DNA of 64,000 nt from Acidimicrobiales bacterium (GTDB lineage Bacteria > Actinomycetota > Acidimicrobiia > Acidimicrobiales > RAAP-2): NCBI GenBank assembly GCA_025351385.1, contig JANXWA010000002.1, positions 1-64,000 on the forward strand, written 5' to 3'. Below the pieces are notes generated by a model. That model was not told where the DNA came from. It worked only from the letters and a program-made list of their open reading frames with translations, and made no database searches. Of the stretch, positions 35,331-44,669 are shown piece by piece (position 1 is the first letter of the stretch; every line of letters starts with the position of its first letter). The translations under genes were made by a program, and so were the position numbers.

Positions 35331-36661
35331 CCCGCGCCACCCTCTACGGATGGGGCCGCACGACGGCCAGCATCGCCGACGTCGTGGCGCCGACGAGTGA
35401 CCTCGAGGTCGCGACGTTGCTCGCGACCTCGAACGAAGTGATCGCGCGCGGTCTCGGACGCAGCTACGGCGACCCCGCCCAACTGAGCGGTGGGGTCGTG
35501 CTCGACAATCGCGAGCTGGGTGGCATCGGCGAGATCGACGAAGACGGCGTGGTCGCGGTGGGTGCCGGCGTCTCGATCGACGACCTCCTGACACTCTCGA
35601 TCCCTCAGGGTTGGTTCGTGCCGGTGACCCCGGGAACTCGCCAGGTCAGCATCGGAGGGGCGATCGCTGCCGACGTGCACGGCAAGAACCACCACGTGGA
35701 CGGCAGCATCGCCAACCACGTGCTGGCGATGCGCCTCGTGACGCCGACCGGCGCCGTCACAACCTCGCCGACCGAGGACCCCTCGCTCTTCTGGGCGACG
35801 ATGGGAGGCATGGGACTGACCGGCGTGGCGACCACGGTGACGCTGCGGATGACGAGAATCGAGACCGACCAGGTGCTCGTGGACACCGAGCGCTTCGCCG
35901 ACCTCGACGGCGTCATGGCCGCCATGGCGGGCGGGGACGCCAACTACCGCTACTCGGTCGCCTGGGTCGACTGCATGACCAAGGGCGCCCACATGGGCCG
36001 CGCGATCCTCACTCGTGGCGATCACGCCTTGCGCGCTGACGTCGAGAAGGCGACGCTCAAGGGACCCAAGAGGCCGAAGCTCGCCGTTCCCTTCGACGCG
36101 CCCAGCGGACTGCTCAATCCACTCACGATCAAGGTCTTCAACGAAATCTGGTTCCGCTCGGCCCCGAAGCATGAGGTCGGCGAGCCGCAGTCGCTCTCGA
36201 CGTTCTTTCACCCGCTCGACGGTTTGCGCGACTGGAACCGCCTCTACGGGCGGCGCGGTTTCGTGCAATATCAGTTCTGCGTCCCCGACTCGCAGGGTGC
36301 GACGGTCGTCGACGCGATCAAGCGGCTCTCGGGCTCGGGCGTGCCGAGCTTCCTCGCCGTCTTGAAGCGGTTCGGTCCGGCGAACCCGGGGCCGCTCTCC
36401 TTCCCCATGCCCGGCTGGACGCTGGCGCTCGACCTGCCGGTCGGGCCGTCCCGGTTGCCGGGCGTCCTCGACGACCTCGACGAGATGGTCATCGGGGCCG
36501 GCGGGCGGATCTACTTCGCCAAGGACGCGCGTCTCAGTCCCGAGAAGGTTCGCGCAATGTACCCGCGGCTCGCTGAGTTCCTCGAGGTGAAGAACCGCGT
36601 GGACCCCGAACACCGACTGACGAGCGACCTCGCCCGCCGTCTCCAACTGACAGGTAGGTAG
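35327..36661 (+). CDS. dprE1: Decaprenylphosphoryl-beta-D-ribose oxidase
   Basis: A 444-residue FAD oxidase of the vanillyl-alcohol oxidase fold. It oxidises the 2'-OH of decaprenyl-phosphoryl-ribose. The FAD region includes ARGLGRSYGDPA and DVHGKNHHVDGS, and the active-site Lys lies in IYFAKDAR (K399). At the position of mycobacterial Cys387, in the segment GWTLALDLPV, this protein has Ala367. Covalent benzothiazinone inhibitors need that Cys, so the enzyme is predicted to be naturally insensitive. ATG overlaps the upstream stop. Confidence 0.93.
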   Translation: MTRATLYGWGRTTASIADVVAPTSDLEVATLLATSNEVIARGLGRSYGDPAQLSGGVVLDNRELGGIGEIDEDGVVAVGAGVSIDDLLTLSIPQGWFVPVTPGTRQVSIGGAIAADVHGKNHHVDGSIANHVLAMRLVTPTGAVTTSPTEDPSLFWATMGGMGLTGVATTVTLRMTRIETDQVLVDTERFADLDGVMAAMAGGDANYRYSVAWVDCMTKGAHMGRAILTRGDHALRADVEKATLKGPKRPKLAVPFDAPSGLLNPLTIKVFNEIWFRSAPKHEVGEPQSLSTFFHPLDGLRDWNRLYGRRGFVQYQFCVPDSQGATVVDAIKRLSGSGVPSFLAVLKRFGPANPGPLSFPMPGWTLALDLPVGPSRLPGVLDDLDEMVIGAGGRIYFAKDARLSPEKVRAMYPRLAEFLEVKNRVDPEHRLTSDLARRLQLTGR

Positions 36662-36667
36662 CCAACG

Positions 36668-37435
36668 ATGGAAAACGCCTTCGGCCAGCCCCAGAACGTC
36701 GTCGTGCTGGGCGGCAGCTCGGACATCGCGCGCGCGATCACGAGGAGGCTCTGCGCCGCGCGAGCCCATACCGTGGTCCTCGCCGGACGCAACCGTGACC
36801 TGCTCGACGCGGCCGCGCTCGAGGCCCGCGAGCACGGTGCGACGAAGACCGACATTGTGTTGTTCGACGCCGAGGACCCGTCCAACGCCCTTCGCACCGT
36901 CAGTGAGGCCTTCGCCAAGGTCGGCGAACAGGTCGACCTCGTCGTGATCGCCGTCGGACTGCTGGGCGACCAGAGCGCCGACGAGGACGACGCCGCCGCG
37001 AGCGCTCGCGTCGCGACCGTCAACTTCACCTGGCCGGTCGCCGCCCTCGCCGAGATCCGCCGTCGTCTCGTCCTCCAGGGCAGTGGCCGCATCCTCGTGA
37101 TCACATCGGTGTCAGGGATCCGCGTGCGGCGCACCATGTACCTCTACGGGGGCACCAAGGCCGGTCTCGACCGGATGTGCGACGGGCTGGCTGACTCGCT
37201 CGAGGGCACGGGCGTGACTCTGCAGCTGCTGCGCGCCGGCGTGGTGCGCACGAAGATGACGGCCGGTCGCGCCGAGCCGCCGTTCACCACCGGCCCCGAC
37301 GAGGTGGCGAAGAACGTGATGCGCGGCCTCGAGAACGGGGACCGAGTGATCTGGAGTCCGCCAGTACTGCGCTACGTCTTCGCGGTGCTGCGGATCCTGC
37401 CGAAGAAGGTCTTCCGGAGGATCACCGACCGCTAG
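36668..37435 (+). CDS. dprE2: Decaprenylphosphoryl-D-2-keto erythropentose reductase
   Basis: A 255-residue short-chain dehydrogenase. The Rossmann start is NVVVLGGSSDIARAI, the Ser appears in ITSVSGIR, and YGGTKAG gives the catalytic Tyr and Lys. It reduces the DprE1 product to decaprenyl-phosphoryl-arabinose with NADH. It begins six bases after dprE1 in the order transferase-dprE1-dprE2. The 3' end overlaps the convergent gene by four bases. Confidence 0.92.
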   Translation: MENAFGQPQNVVVLGGSSDIARAITRRLCAARAHTVVLAGRNRDLLDAAALEAREHGATKTDIVLFDAEDPSNALRTVSEAFAKVGEQVDLVVIAVGLLGDQSADEDDAAASARVATVNFTWPVAALAEIRRRLVLQGSGRILVITSVSGIRVRRTMYLYGGTKAGLDRMCDGLADSLEGTGVTLQLLRAGVVRTKMTAGRAEPPFTTGPDEVAKNVMRGLENGDRVIWSPPVLRYVFAVLRILPKKVFRRITDR

Positions 37436-38676
37436 CCACCGGTCGTGGTCGTCACCGACGACCGCACCGGCTGGTTGTTGCGCAGCGACATCGTGAAGAA
37501 GTCGCGGTTCCACCACGTGGCGAAGTAACGCGACGGCGGCCCGTTCATCGTCGGGAGCAGGCTGTGGCCGTTGGCGCCGTTAATGGCGGTGTTGAGCGGC
37601 CCGTTGTAGGTCGAGTACTGGACCCAGTCGGTGTTGATGTCGAGCTCCATGCCGCGCACCGCCCCCGCGCGCACGAGCACGTTCGCGAGGTCGCTGATCG
37701 ACATCGCCGGTCCGCCGACGTAGACGAGGGCGCCGCTCTTCAGCTGACCGAGTCCCGAGCGCCACACGTTGAAGGTCCCACCGAGGGTCTTGCCCCAACT
37801 GATGGCGTTGGCCGCAGTGAGACCGACGACCGGCTTGCCGCCGTCGACGATCAGTGCGAGGTTCTGGCGCACCGAGGCGACCTGGTTGTTCATGGTGAAG
37901 TCGCGACCCCACATGCCCATGTTGACGTCGCCGTTCTTGTAGATGACGACCGACGCCGCGCCCCGTCGCAGCGGCATGATCGTCTGGCCCTGCGTGTAGT
38001 AGCCACCGTTGGCGTCCTGCATCCGGAATCCGGCGTTGAAGGCCGCGACGAGGTTCTCCGAGTTCTTCGGCGTGATCGGGGCCGAGTAGGTGAAGGGGCC
38101 ACCCTTGCCGGGGATGAAGGAGCCCGAGTACAGCTGCGCCTTCAAGAGAGTGGTGTCCATCCACGCCACGCCGACGATGTAGCTCGTGTGAACGGGGTCG
38201 GGCCGGACGAAGGCCTCGTAGATCGTAGGCACGCCATTGGCGGTCAGGCGACCGGCCACGTGCCAGACGCCCTCTCCGGGCAGGGGGTTGGCGACCGGTG
38301 AGACGATGCGCTTGGGCCAGGCCTCGTGCGCCTGTCCGATCGGGATCTTGACCGAGACCGGTCCCGACCCGAGTTGACTGTTCTTGACCCCGCCGCCGAC
38401 CCTCGCGGGGTGCAGTCGGTACCACTCCGTCTCGACCCAGGTCACGAAGCCCCCGATGCCATGCTGGCGCCCCCACTCGGCCGCCCGGGCCGAGTACGAG
38501 ACGCCGTAGGAGGGATTGTGCAGCGCGAAGGCGAGGGTGACGCCGAGATAGCTGAACACCAAGAAGGTGACCGCGGCGAGCAGGACGATCGCCCGACGAC
38601 GCCAGTACACGTGGGCGGGCAGCCTCGTGTTGCTCGGCGCGGACGGGGGCCGGTAGACCGGCCGTGAAATCACCAT
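37432..38676 (-). CDS. Phosphodiester glycosidase-family (NAGPA-like) membrane protein
   Basis: A 414-residue protein with a basic N-terminus, one helix (about 26-49) and a large outside domain. The C-terminal half shows NLVAAFNAGFRM, GGYYTQG, NLALIVDGGKPV and GMELDINTDWV, as in the phosphodiester glycosidase family that includes NAGPA and bacterial YceI-unrelated DUF2233 proteins. It may remove a phosphodiester-linked sugar from an envelope polymer; this is inference. GTG at 38694 is an alternative start. It is convergent with dprE2. Confidence 0.75.
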   Translation of the reverse strand: MVISRPVYRPPSAPSNTRLPAHVYWRRRAIVLLAAVTFLVFSYLGVTLAFALHNPSYGVSYSARAAEWGRQHGIGGFVTWVETEWYRLHPARVGGGVKNSQLGSGPVSVKIPIGQAHEAWPKRIVSPVANPLPGEGVWHVAGRLTANGVPTIYEAFVRPDPVHTSYIVGVAWMDTTLLKAQLYSGSFIPGKGGPFTYSAPITPKNSENLVAAFNAGFRMQDANGGYYTQGQTIMPLRRGAASVVIYKNGDVNMGMWGRDFTMNNQVASVRQNLALIVDGGKPVVGLTAANAISWGKTLGGTFNVWRSGLGQLKSGALVYVGGPAMSISDLANVLVRAGAVRGMELDINTDWVQYSTYNGPLNTAINGANGHSLLPTMNGPPSRYFATWWNRDFFTMSLRNNQPVRSSVTTTTGG

Positions 38677-38735
38677 GGGGTCCCATTCTGACACCTCGCG
38701 CGAACCCCTCTTCGTGCGACGATCAGGGATTCTTA

Positions 38736-41012
38736 CTAAGGATTTAGTCGTCGCAACGGCGTCATCGCGAGCACTAGTTGCTTGATTCCGTGCTCGTCGA
38801 AGTTCACGGCCGCTCTCGAATGCGCGCCGGATCCCTCCATCGTCAGCACGACCCCAATTCCGTAGCGGTCGTGCACGACGTGGTCGCCGACGACGAGGCC
38901 CAGCTTCTCGGCACCCGTGGAGCGCACCGGAGGCGCGGTGCCCGCACCGAAAGCCCTTCCCTCGGTGAACTCCGAGCCTCGCCCGACGAATCCGTCGCTA
39001 TCGGCGTAGCTCGCACGTCGGGCCGGCAAGGTCGCTGAGAGGTCGTTGACGAGTTCGGGTGGGATCTCCTGGAGGAACCGGCTCGGGATCTGGTTGGTGG
39101 GACGACCCCAGACCGTGCGCGTCCACGCGTGGGTCAGCACGAGGTGGCGCATGGCCCGCGTCACGCCCACGTAGCAGAGCCGCCTCTCCTCTTCGAGCTC
39201 GGCGTCGTCCGAGAGCGCGCGGTTGTGGGGGAAGATCGTCTCTTCGAGCCCGGTGATCACGACGGCCGGGAACTCGAGACCTTTGGCCACGTGCAGGGTC
39301 ATCAGCGACACCGCGCCCGCCCCGCCGTCGAGCTGATCCGAGTCCGCGACGAGGGCCATTCGCTCGACGAAGTCGAGCAGTGTGTCGTACTGCGCCGCGG
39401 CCGACGCGAGCTCGCCGAGGTTCTCCAGTCGCGAGTACGCCTCGTCGGAGTTCTCGGCGCGCAGCGCGTCGCCCATTCCCGACTCGGCGACGATCGCGCC
39501 TATCACCTCGCGCGGCGAGAGGTCGTTGGACATGGCGCGCAGCTCGTCGAGCATCAGCGAGAACTTCTGAGCGCCGTTGAGGGCCCGACCCGAGAGGCCG
39601 GCCGCCGCGGCGTAGTGGGTCGCTTCGGCGAAGGAGATTGCGTGCTCGGCGGCGTAGGCGCCGAGCTTGGCCTGCGCCGAGGCGCCGATACCACGCTTGG
39701 GCTCGTTGATGACTCGCCTCGCCGACGCTTCATCACGGGGATTCACGATGAGCCGCGAGTACGCCAGCGCGTTTCGGATCTCGCGCCGGTCGTAGAAGCG
39801 CATGCCCGAGATGACCCGGTACGGGATGGAGGCGCGCAGCATCTCCTCCTCGAGCACGCGGCTTTGGGCGTTGGTCCGATAGAAGATCGCCATCTGGTTC
39901 CACTCGATGGACGACTCGCTGCGCAGTCGCCGCAACTCGCTCGCGACCCAGCGTCCCTCGTCGTACTCGTCGCCGGCGCGGTACAGGCGGATCTTGTCGC
40001 CCTGGACGTCGTCGGTGAACAGGTTCTTCGCGTGGCGACTCGAGTTCTTCGCGATGACCGCGTTGGCCGCGTCGAGGATTGTCTGGGTCGACCGGAAGTT
40101 CTGCTCCAGGAGGATCGTCGCTGCATCGGGGAAGCGCTGTTCGAACTGCAGGATGTTGCGGACGTCGGCCGCCCGGAACCGGTAGATCGACTGGTCGGAG
40201 TCGCCGACCACGCACAGATTGCGGTGGCGCTCGGCCAGCATGATGACCAATTGGTTCTGCACCCCGTTGGTGTCCTGGAACTCGTCGACGAGGAGGTACT
40301 TGAACCGGTTCTGATACGAGGCGCGGACGTCGGAGTCCTGCTTCAGCATCGCAACGGCGTTCAGCAGCAGGTCGTCGAAGTCCATGGCGTTGGCGAGCAT
40401 CAGGCGATCGACGTAGAGGGCGTAGATCTGGGCGATGCGCCGGTGGTGGGGGTCCTCGCCGAGGGACTCGGCGTAGGCCTGAGGCCCGAGCATCTCGTTC
40501 TTCGCCGCCGAGATGGACGCGGCGACGCTGCGCGGCGACAGGCGCTTCGTGTCGAGGTTCAACTCCTTCATGATGCGCTCGACGGCGGTCTCGGCGTCCC
40601 CGGCGTCGTAGATTGTGAAGCCCCGCTGGTAGCCGAGCACGTCGGCGTGGGCGCGCAGCATCCTCAGGCACGCCGAGTGGAACGTCGAGACCCACATCTG
40701 GCGGGCGTCGTCCCCGACGAGCTCGACGACGCGCCGGCGCATCTCGTCGGCGGCCTTGTTGGTGAAGGTGATCGCCATTATCTCCCACGGTCGGGCGTCG
40801 CCCGTCGCGAGGATGTGCGCGATCCGGCGCGTGAGGACCCGGGTCTTGCCTGAGCCGGCGCCCGCGATGACGAGCAACGGGCCGCCTCGCTGGAGGACGG
40901 CCTCTCGTTGGGGCGCAGTCAGACCCTCGAGCAGCGAGGTCGGGTCCATCCGTGGAGCCTGGTCATCGGGCTCGCCCCACAGGGACTCGTCCGAGAACGA
41001 GGTCCCGCTCAC
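38736..41012 (-). CDS. pcrA: ATP-dependent DNA helicase, UvrD/PcrA type
   Basis: A 758-residue superfamily 1A helicase that unwinds DNA 3' to 5' in repair and replication restart. Motifs in order: Walker [66 protein letters not shown] and VGVTRAMR. The C-terminal tail with [15 protein letters not shown] is the usual Tudor-like RNA-polymerase-binding part. I chose GTG 41012 because it overlaps the guaA stop (GTGA); another GTG lies six bases upstream. Confidence 0.95.
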   Translation of the reverse strand: MSGTSFSDESLWGEPDDQAPRMDPTSLLEGLTAPQREAVLQRGGPLLVIAGAGSGKTRVLTRRIAHILATGDARPWEIMAITFTNKAADEMRRRVVELVGDDARQMWVSTFHSACLRMLRAHADVLGYQRGFTIYDAGDAETAVERIMKELNLDTKRLSPRSVAASISAAKNEMLGPQAYAESLGEDPHHRRIAQIYALYVDRLMLANAMDFDDLLLNAVAMLKQDSDVRASYQNRFKYLLVDEFQDTNGVQNQLVIMLAERHRNLCVVGDSDQSIYRFRAADVRNILQFEQRFPDAATILLEQNFRSTQTILDAANAVIAKNSSRHAKNLFTDDVQGDKIRLYRAGDEYDEGRWVASELRRLRSESSIEWNQMAIFYRTNAQSRVLEEEMLRASIPYRVISGMRFYDRREIRNALAYSRLIVNPRDEASARRVINEPKRGIGASAQAKLGAYAAEHAISFAEATHYAAAAGLSGRALNGAQKFSLMLDELRAMSNDLSPREVIGAIVAESGMGDALRAENSDEAYSRLENLGELASAAAQYDTLLDFVERMALVADSDQLDGGAGAVSLMTLHVAKGLEFPAVVITGLEETIFPHNRALSDDAELEEERRLCYVGVTRAMRHLVLTHAWTRTVWGRPTNQIPSRFLQEIPPELVNDLSATLPARRASYADSDGFVGRGSEFTEGRAFGAGTAPPVRSTGAEKLGLVVGDHVVHDRYGIGVVLTMEGSGAHSRAAVNFDEHGIKQLVLAMTPLRRLNP

Positions 41013-42550
41013 TCCCACTCAATGGTGCCGGGCGGCTTGCTCGTGACGTCGAGCGCGACCCGGTTCACGCCCTCGACCTCACGGATCAGCCGGTTGGCGA
41101 TCGCCTCGATCACGTCGTAGGGCAGCCTGGCCCAGTCGGCCGTCATGGCATCGTCACTCGTCACGGCCCGAATGATGATCGGGTACGCGTACGTCCTACT
41201 GTCGCCCATGACGCCCACCGTACGCACGGCCGGTAACACGGCGAAGCTCTGCCAGAGCTCGCGATAGAGGCCAGCCTTCTTGATCTCGTCAACGACAACG
41301 TGGTCGGCGTTGCGCAGTATCTCAGCGCGTTCGCGCGTGACCTCGCCTACGATGCGCACGCCGAGCCCGGGTCCCGGGAAGGGCTGACGCCAGACGATCT
41401 CGGCCGGTAGGCCCAACTCCTCGCCCACGTGACGGACCTCGTCCTTGAAGAGGAGCCGCAGGGGCTCGACGAGGTCGAACGAAAGGTCCTCGGGCAGCCC
41501 GCCCACGTTGTGGTGGCTCTTGATGTTCGCTGCGTGCCCCGAGCCCGATTCGATGACGTCGGGGTAGAGCGTTCCCTGCACGAGGAATCGAGGGCCGTCG
41601 CCGCCCCGTCCGAGCTCGAGCGCCACGGCCTCGAACTCGCGAATGAAGAGCTCACCGATGATCTTGCGCTTCGCCTCGGGGTCGATCACGCTGGCCAGGG
41701 CGTCGAAGAACCGGTCCTGGGCCTTCACGTGGATCAGCTCGACGCCGAACTGGCGGGTGAACGTCTCTTCGATCTGCTCGCCCTCGTTCTTGCGCATCAG
41801 CCCGGTATCGACGAAGACGCACGTGAGCTGGTGGCCAACAGCCTTGGTCACGAGCGCGGCGGCGACCGCGGAGTCGACGCCGCCCGAGAGCGCGCAGAGG
41901 ACCCTCTCGCTGCCGACCTGGGCGCGGATCGCCGCGACCTGATCCTCAATGATCGAGGAGTTGGTCCAGGTGGGAGCGATACCGGCGATGTGATGCAAGA
42001 AGTTGGAGAGCAGCTCTTGGCCGAGCTCAGTGTGGGCGACCTCCGGGTGAAATTGCACAGCGAAGAGGCGCCTCGCCACGTCCTCCATCACCGCGACCTG
42101 GGCCCCAGGGCTCGAAGCGCTGACGGCGAAGCCCTCGGGCGCACGCGCGATTGCGTCGCCGTGGCTCATCCAACAAGTGACGTGGCTTGGCCACTCGGGC
42201 ATCAGCACCGACGGGCCCGTGCGGGCCAGTTCGGTGCGACCGTACTCACCGGCACCGGTGTGAGCCACCTCACCGCCGAGCTGCTGGGCCATGAGCTGGG
42301 CGCCGTAACAGATGCCGAGCACCGGGACGCCGAGGTCGTAGATGGCCGGGTCGAGTGAGGGAGCCGGCACCTCGTAGACGGACTTGGGCCCACCCGAGAG
42401 GATGATCGCCGAGGGGGACTTGGCGAGGACTTCGCTGGCCGTGATGGAGTGCTGGACGATTTCGGAGTAGACGTGCGCCTCACGGACGCGTCGGGCGATC
42501 AACTGCGCGTACTGTGCGCCGAAGTCGACGACGAGGACGTTCGCGGTCAA
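41009..42550 (-). CDS. guaA: GMP synthase (glutamine-hydrolysing)
   Basis: A 513-residue enzyme that aminates XMP to GMP. The glutaminase domain has the nucleophile in [15 protein letters not shown] and the His-Glu pair in [10 protein letters not shown]. The ATP-pyrophosphatase loop is [14 protein letters not shown], and the dimerisation domain ends KPPGTIEWE. The ATG overlaps the upstream guaB3 stop (ATGA), which couples the two steps from IMP to GMP. Confidence 0.97.
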   Translation of the reverse strand: MTANVLVVDFGAQYAQLIARRVREAHVYSEIVQHSITASEVLAKSPSAIILSGGPKSVYEVPAPSLDPAIYDLGVPVLGICYGAQLMAQQLGGEVAHTGAGEYGRTELARTGPSVLMPEWPSHVTCWMSHGDAIARAPEGFAVSASSPGAQVAVMEDVARRLFAVQFHPEVAHTELGQELLSNFLHHIAGIAPTWTNSSIIEDQVAAIRAQVGSERVLCALSGGVDSAVAAALVTKAVGHQLTCVFVDTGLMRKNEGEQIEETFTRQFGVELIHVKAQDRFFDALASVIDPEAKRKIIGELFIREFEAVALELGRGGDGPRFLVQGTLYPDVIESGSGHAANIKSHHNVGGLPEDLSFDLVEPLRLLFKDEVRHVGEELGLPAEIVWRQPFPGPGLGVRIVGEVTRERAEILRNADHVVVDEIKKAGLYRELWQSFAVLPAVRTVGVMGDSRTYAYPIIIRAVTSDDAMTADWARLPYDVIEAIANRLIREVEGVNRVALDVTSKPPGTIEWE

Positions 42551-43710
42551 TGGCCCATGCCCACGCCCTGCGAACGCTGCAGCTGCTTACCCTCGGTCTG
42601 CAGCGACGGGGCCAGCATGATCTCCGCCTTCTGGAACTCCTTCAAGGTTTCGTATCCGCACGTCGCCATCGACGTGCGCAACGCGCCGAAGAGGTTCAGG
42701 CGTCCGTCGTTCTCGTGGGCTGGCCCAAGCAGGACCTCCTTCAACGTGCCGCGCACCTGCGTGCGCACGCGCGTCCCGCGCGGCAGAGTCGGGTGGAAGG
42801 TCGCCATGCCCCAGTGGAAGCCGCGCGCCGGCGCCTCCACGGCGCTGGTGAGCGGCGAGCCGATCATGACCGCGTCGGCGCCGCAGGCGATGGCCTTAGC
42901 GATATCGCCACCCTTGCTCATGCCGCCGTCGGCGATGACGTGGACGTAGACGCCCGTCTCGTCGAGGTGGCGCATGCGAGCGCCCGCGACGTCGGCGATG
43001 GCCGTTGCCTGGGGCACGCCGATGCCGAGCACGGCCCGGGATGTGCAGGCGTTGCCCGGTCCGACACCGACGAGCACGCCGGCCGCACCGGTGCGCATCA
43101 AGTGAAGGGCCGCCTGGTAGCTGGCGCAACCCCCGACGATCACGGGCAGTTCGAAGTGACGGATGAACTTCTTGAGGTTGAGCGGCTCGACGGTCTTGGA
43201 GACGTGCTCGGCCGACACGACGGTGCCCTGGATGACGAGGATGTCGAGGCCGGCGTCGAGGATGGTCTTGGCCATCCAGTCGGTGCGCGCCGGGGTGACC
43301 GAGGCCGAGGTCGTTACTCCTGAGGCCTTCATCTCCTTGATGCGCTGGGCCACGAGCTCGAGCTTGATCGGCTCCAGGTACATCTGCTGCATGCGCGCGG
43401 TCGCCTTGTCGTCATCGAGTTCGCGGATCTCCTCGAACAGCGGCATTGGGTCCTCGTAGCGGGTCCAGAGTCCCTCGAGGTTCAAGACCCCGAGGCCGCC
43501 GAGGCGGCCAAGCTCGACGGCGGTCGATGGCGACATCGCGCCGTCCATCGCCGAGCCGAGCACCGGCAGCTCGAACTTGTAGGCGTCGATCTGCCAGGAG
43601 ATGTCCACGTCCTCGGGGTCGCGGGTCCGCCGCGAGGGGACGATGGCGATGTCGTCGAAGCCGTAGGCCTGCCTCGCTGATTTGTAGATGCCAATCTCTA
43701 CTTCCGCCAT
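42547..43710 (-). CDS. guaB3: GuaB3-family IMP dehydrogenase-related protein
   Basis: A 387-residue TIM-barrel protein of the actinobacterial GuaB3 group. It lacks the CBS domain pair of GuaB. The catalytic loop reads [11 protein letters not shown], with Cys in the IMPDH position, and [20 protein letters not shown] is the phosphate site. IMPDH activity is likely given the direct overlap with guaA, but some GuaB3 proteins have other reported activities. GGAGGA precedes the ATG. Confidence 0.88.
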   Translation of the reverse strand: MAEVEIGIYKSARQAYGFDDIAIVPSRRTRDPEDVDISWQIDAYKFELPVLGSAMDGAMSPSTAVELGRLGGLGVLNLEGLWTRYEDPMPLFEEIRELDDDKATARMQQMYLEPIKLELVAQRIKEMKASGVTTSASVTPARTDWMAKTILDAGLDILVIQGTVVSAEHVSKTVEPLNLKKFIRHFELPVIVGGCASYQAALHLMRTGAAGVLVGVGPGNACTSRAVLGIGVPQATAIADVAGARMRHLDETGVYVHVIADGGMSKGGDIAKAIACGADAVMIGSPLTSAVEAPARGFHWGMATFHPTLPRGTRVRTQVRGTLKEVLLGPAHENDGRLNLFGALRTSMATCGYETLKEFQKAEIMLAPSLQTEGKQLQRSQGVGMGH

Positions 43711-43779
43711 TTGGTCCTCCGCCTAGGAATGGGCAACCCAAAAAACAGGTATGCGTTTACAACAATCTACTGGACGCAG

Positions 43780-44580
43780 CTAGGGCCAGACTCGCTGCGC
43801 CTCGGGCCACTCGACCCGCGTGACGGCGCAGAGCAACTCGGTGAGGACTCGAGCCGTCGCGCCCCAGACGAGGTCCCCCGGCACGCGGTAGATCTGGATC
43901 GGGAAGTAGTCGTCGAGGTCCGATCCCGGTCGGGAAAGCCCACGGCGCCACCTCTCCTCGAGGAACGCGCCGGGATCCAACAGCTCGGCGAGCGAGACGG
44001 TGAAGGCCCGTTCGACCTCGGCCGCGTCAACCACCATCGTGGGGCGTTGGCGCAACAGCCCAACGACGGGCCAAATCGCCGATCCCGAAGCGAATGTGAC
44101 GATCGGGTTGAGCCATCCGACGACCTCGACCGACGACTCGGCGATGCCAACCTCCTCACGAGCCTCGCGCAACGCCGTCTCGATCGGCGTCTCGCCGGCG
44201 TCGCTACGGCCCCCGGGCAGGGCGATCTCGCCGCGGTGAAGTCGCAGCTGAAACGAGCGACGGGTCAGGACCACGTGGGTCTCACCACCCTCTTCGAAGA
44301 GCGCGACCAACACGGCCGAACGGTGGGTGATGGGTTGGCGCGTGGCGTCGGCGACGGCGTCCATCTCGCTCGGATCCCCCGGTATCGAGGAGGTCGATAG
44401 ATGACGCTGAGCGTCGCGCAACCTCGACTCGACCAGAGCGAGACTCAGACCGCTCCTCATCCCTGGGGGAAGCTTCGACCACGGAGCGAGTCCCCCCGGG
44501 CGGATGTCGTCGGGATCGGGGAGGGTTTGGGGGTACTCGTGCCCCTCGAAACGTGTCGGCCACTCGCCATTACGTGCCAC
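43780..44580 (-). CDS. NUDIX hydrolase, CoA pyrophosphatase-like
   Basis: A 266-residue protein. After a 75-residue N-terminal extension, VVLTRRSFQLRLHRGEIALPGG is the stretch before the Nudix helix, cut here between positions: the LLTxRs/HxGEIxFPGG pattern is that of CoA diphosphatases (NUDT7/8 type). The Nudix box itself is GRSDAGETPIETALREAREE followed by VGI. It probably hydrolyses CoA derivatives or another nucleoside diphosphate. GTG start with GGGGAG eight bases upstream. Divergent from the MMPL gene. Confidence 0.85.
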   Translation of the reverse strand: MARNGEWPTRFEGHEYPQTLPDPDDIRPGGLAPWSKLPPGMRSGLSLALVESRLRDAQRHLSTSSIPGDPSEMDAVADATRQPITHRSAVLVALFEEGGETHVVLTRRSFQLRLHRGEIALPGGRSDAGETPIETALREAREEVGIAESSVEVVGWLNPIVTFASGSAIWPVVGLLRQRPTMVVDAAEVERAFTVSLAELLDPGAFLEERWRRGLSRPGSDLDDYFPIQIYRVPGDLVWGATARVLTELLCAVTRVEWPEAQRVWP

Positions 44581-44669
44581 TGCGAATCTCCCCTAAACTA
44601 GTAATGCGTTTCGCACACCACCCGTATTTTATTCGGCCCCTCTCTGTCCCCGATCAGGAGTACCCCAAC

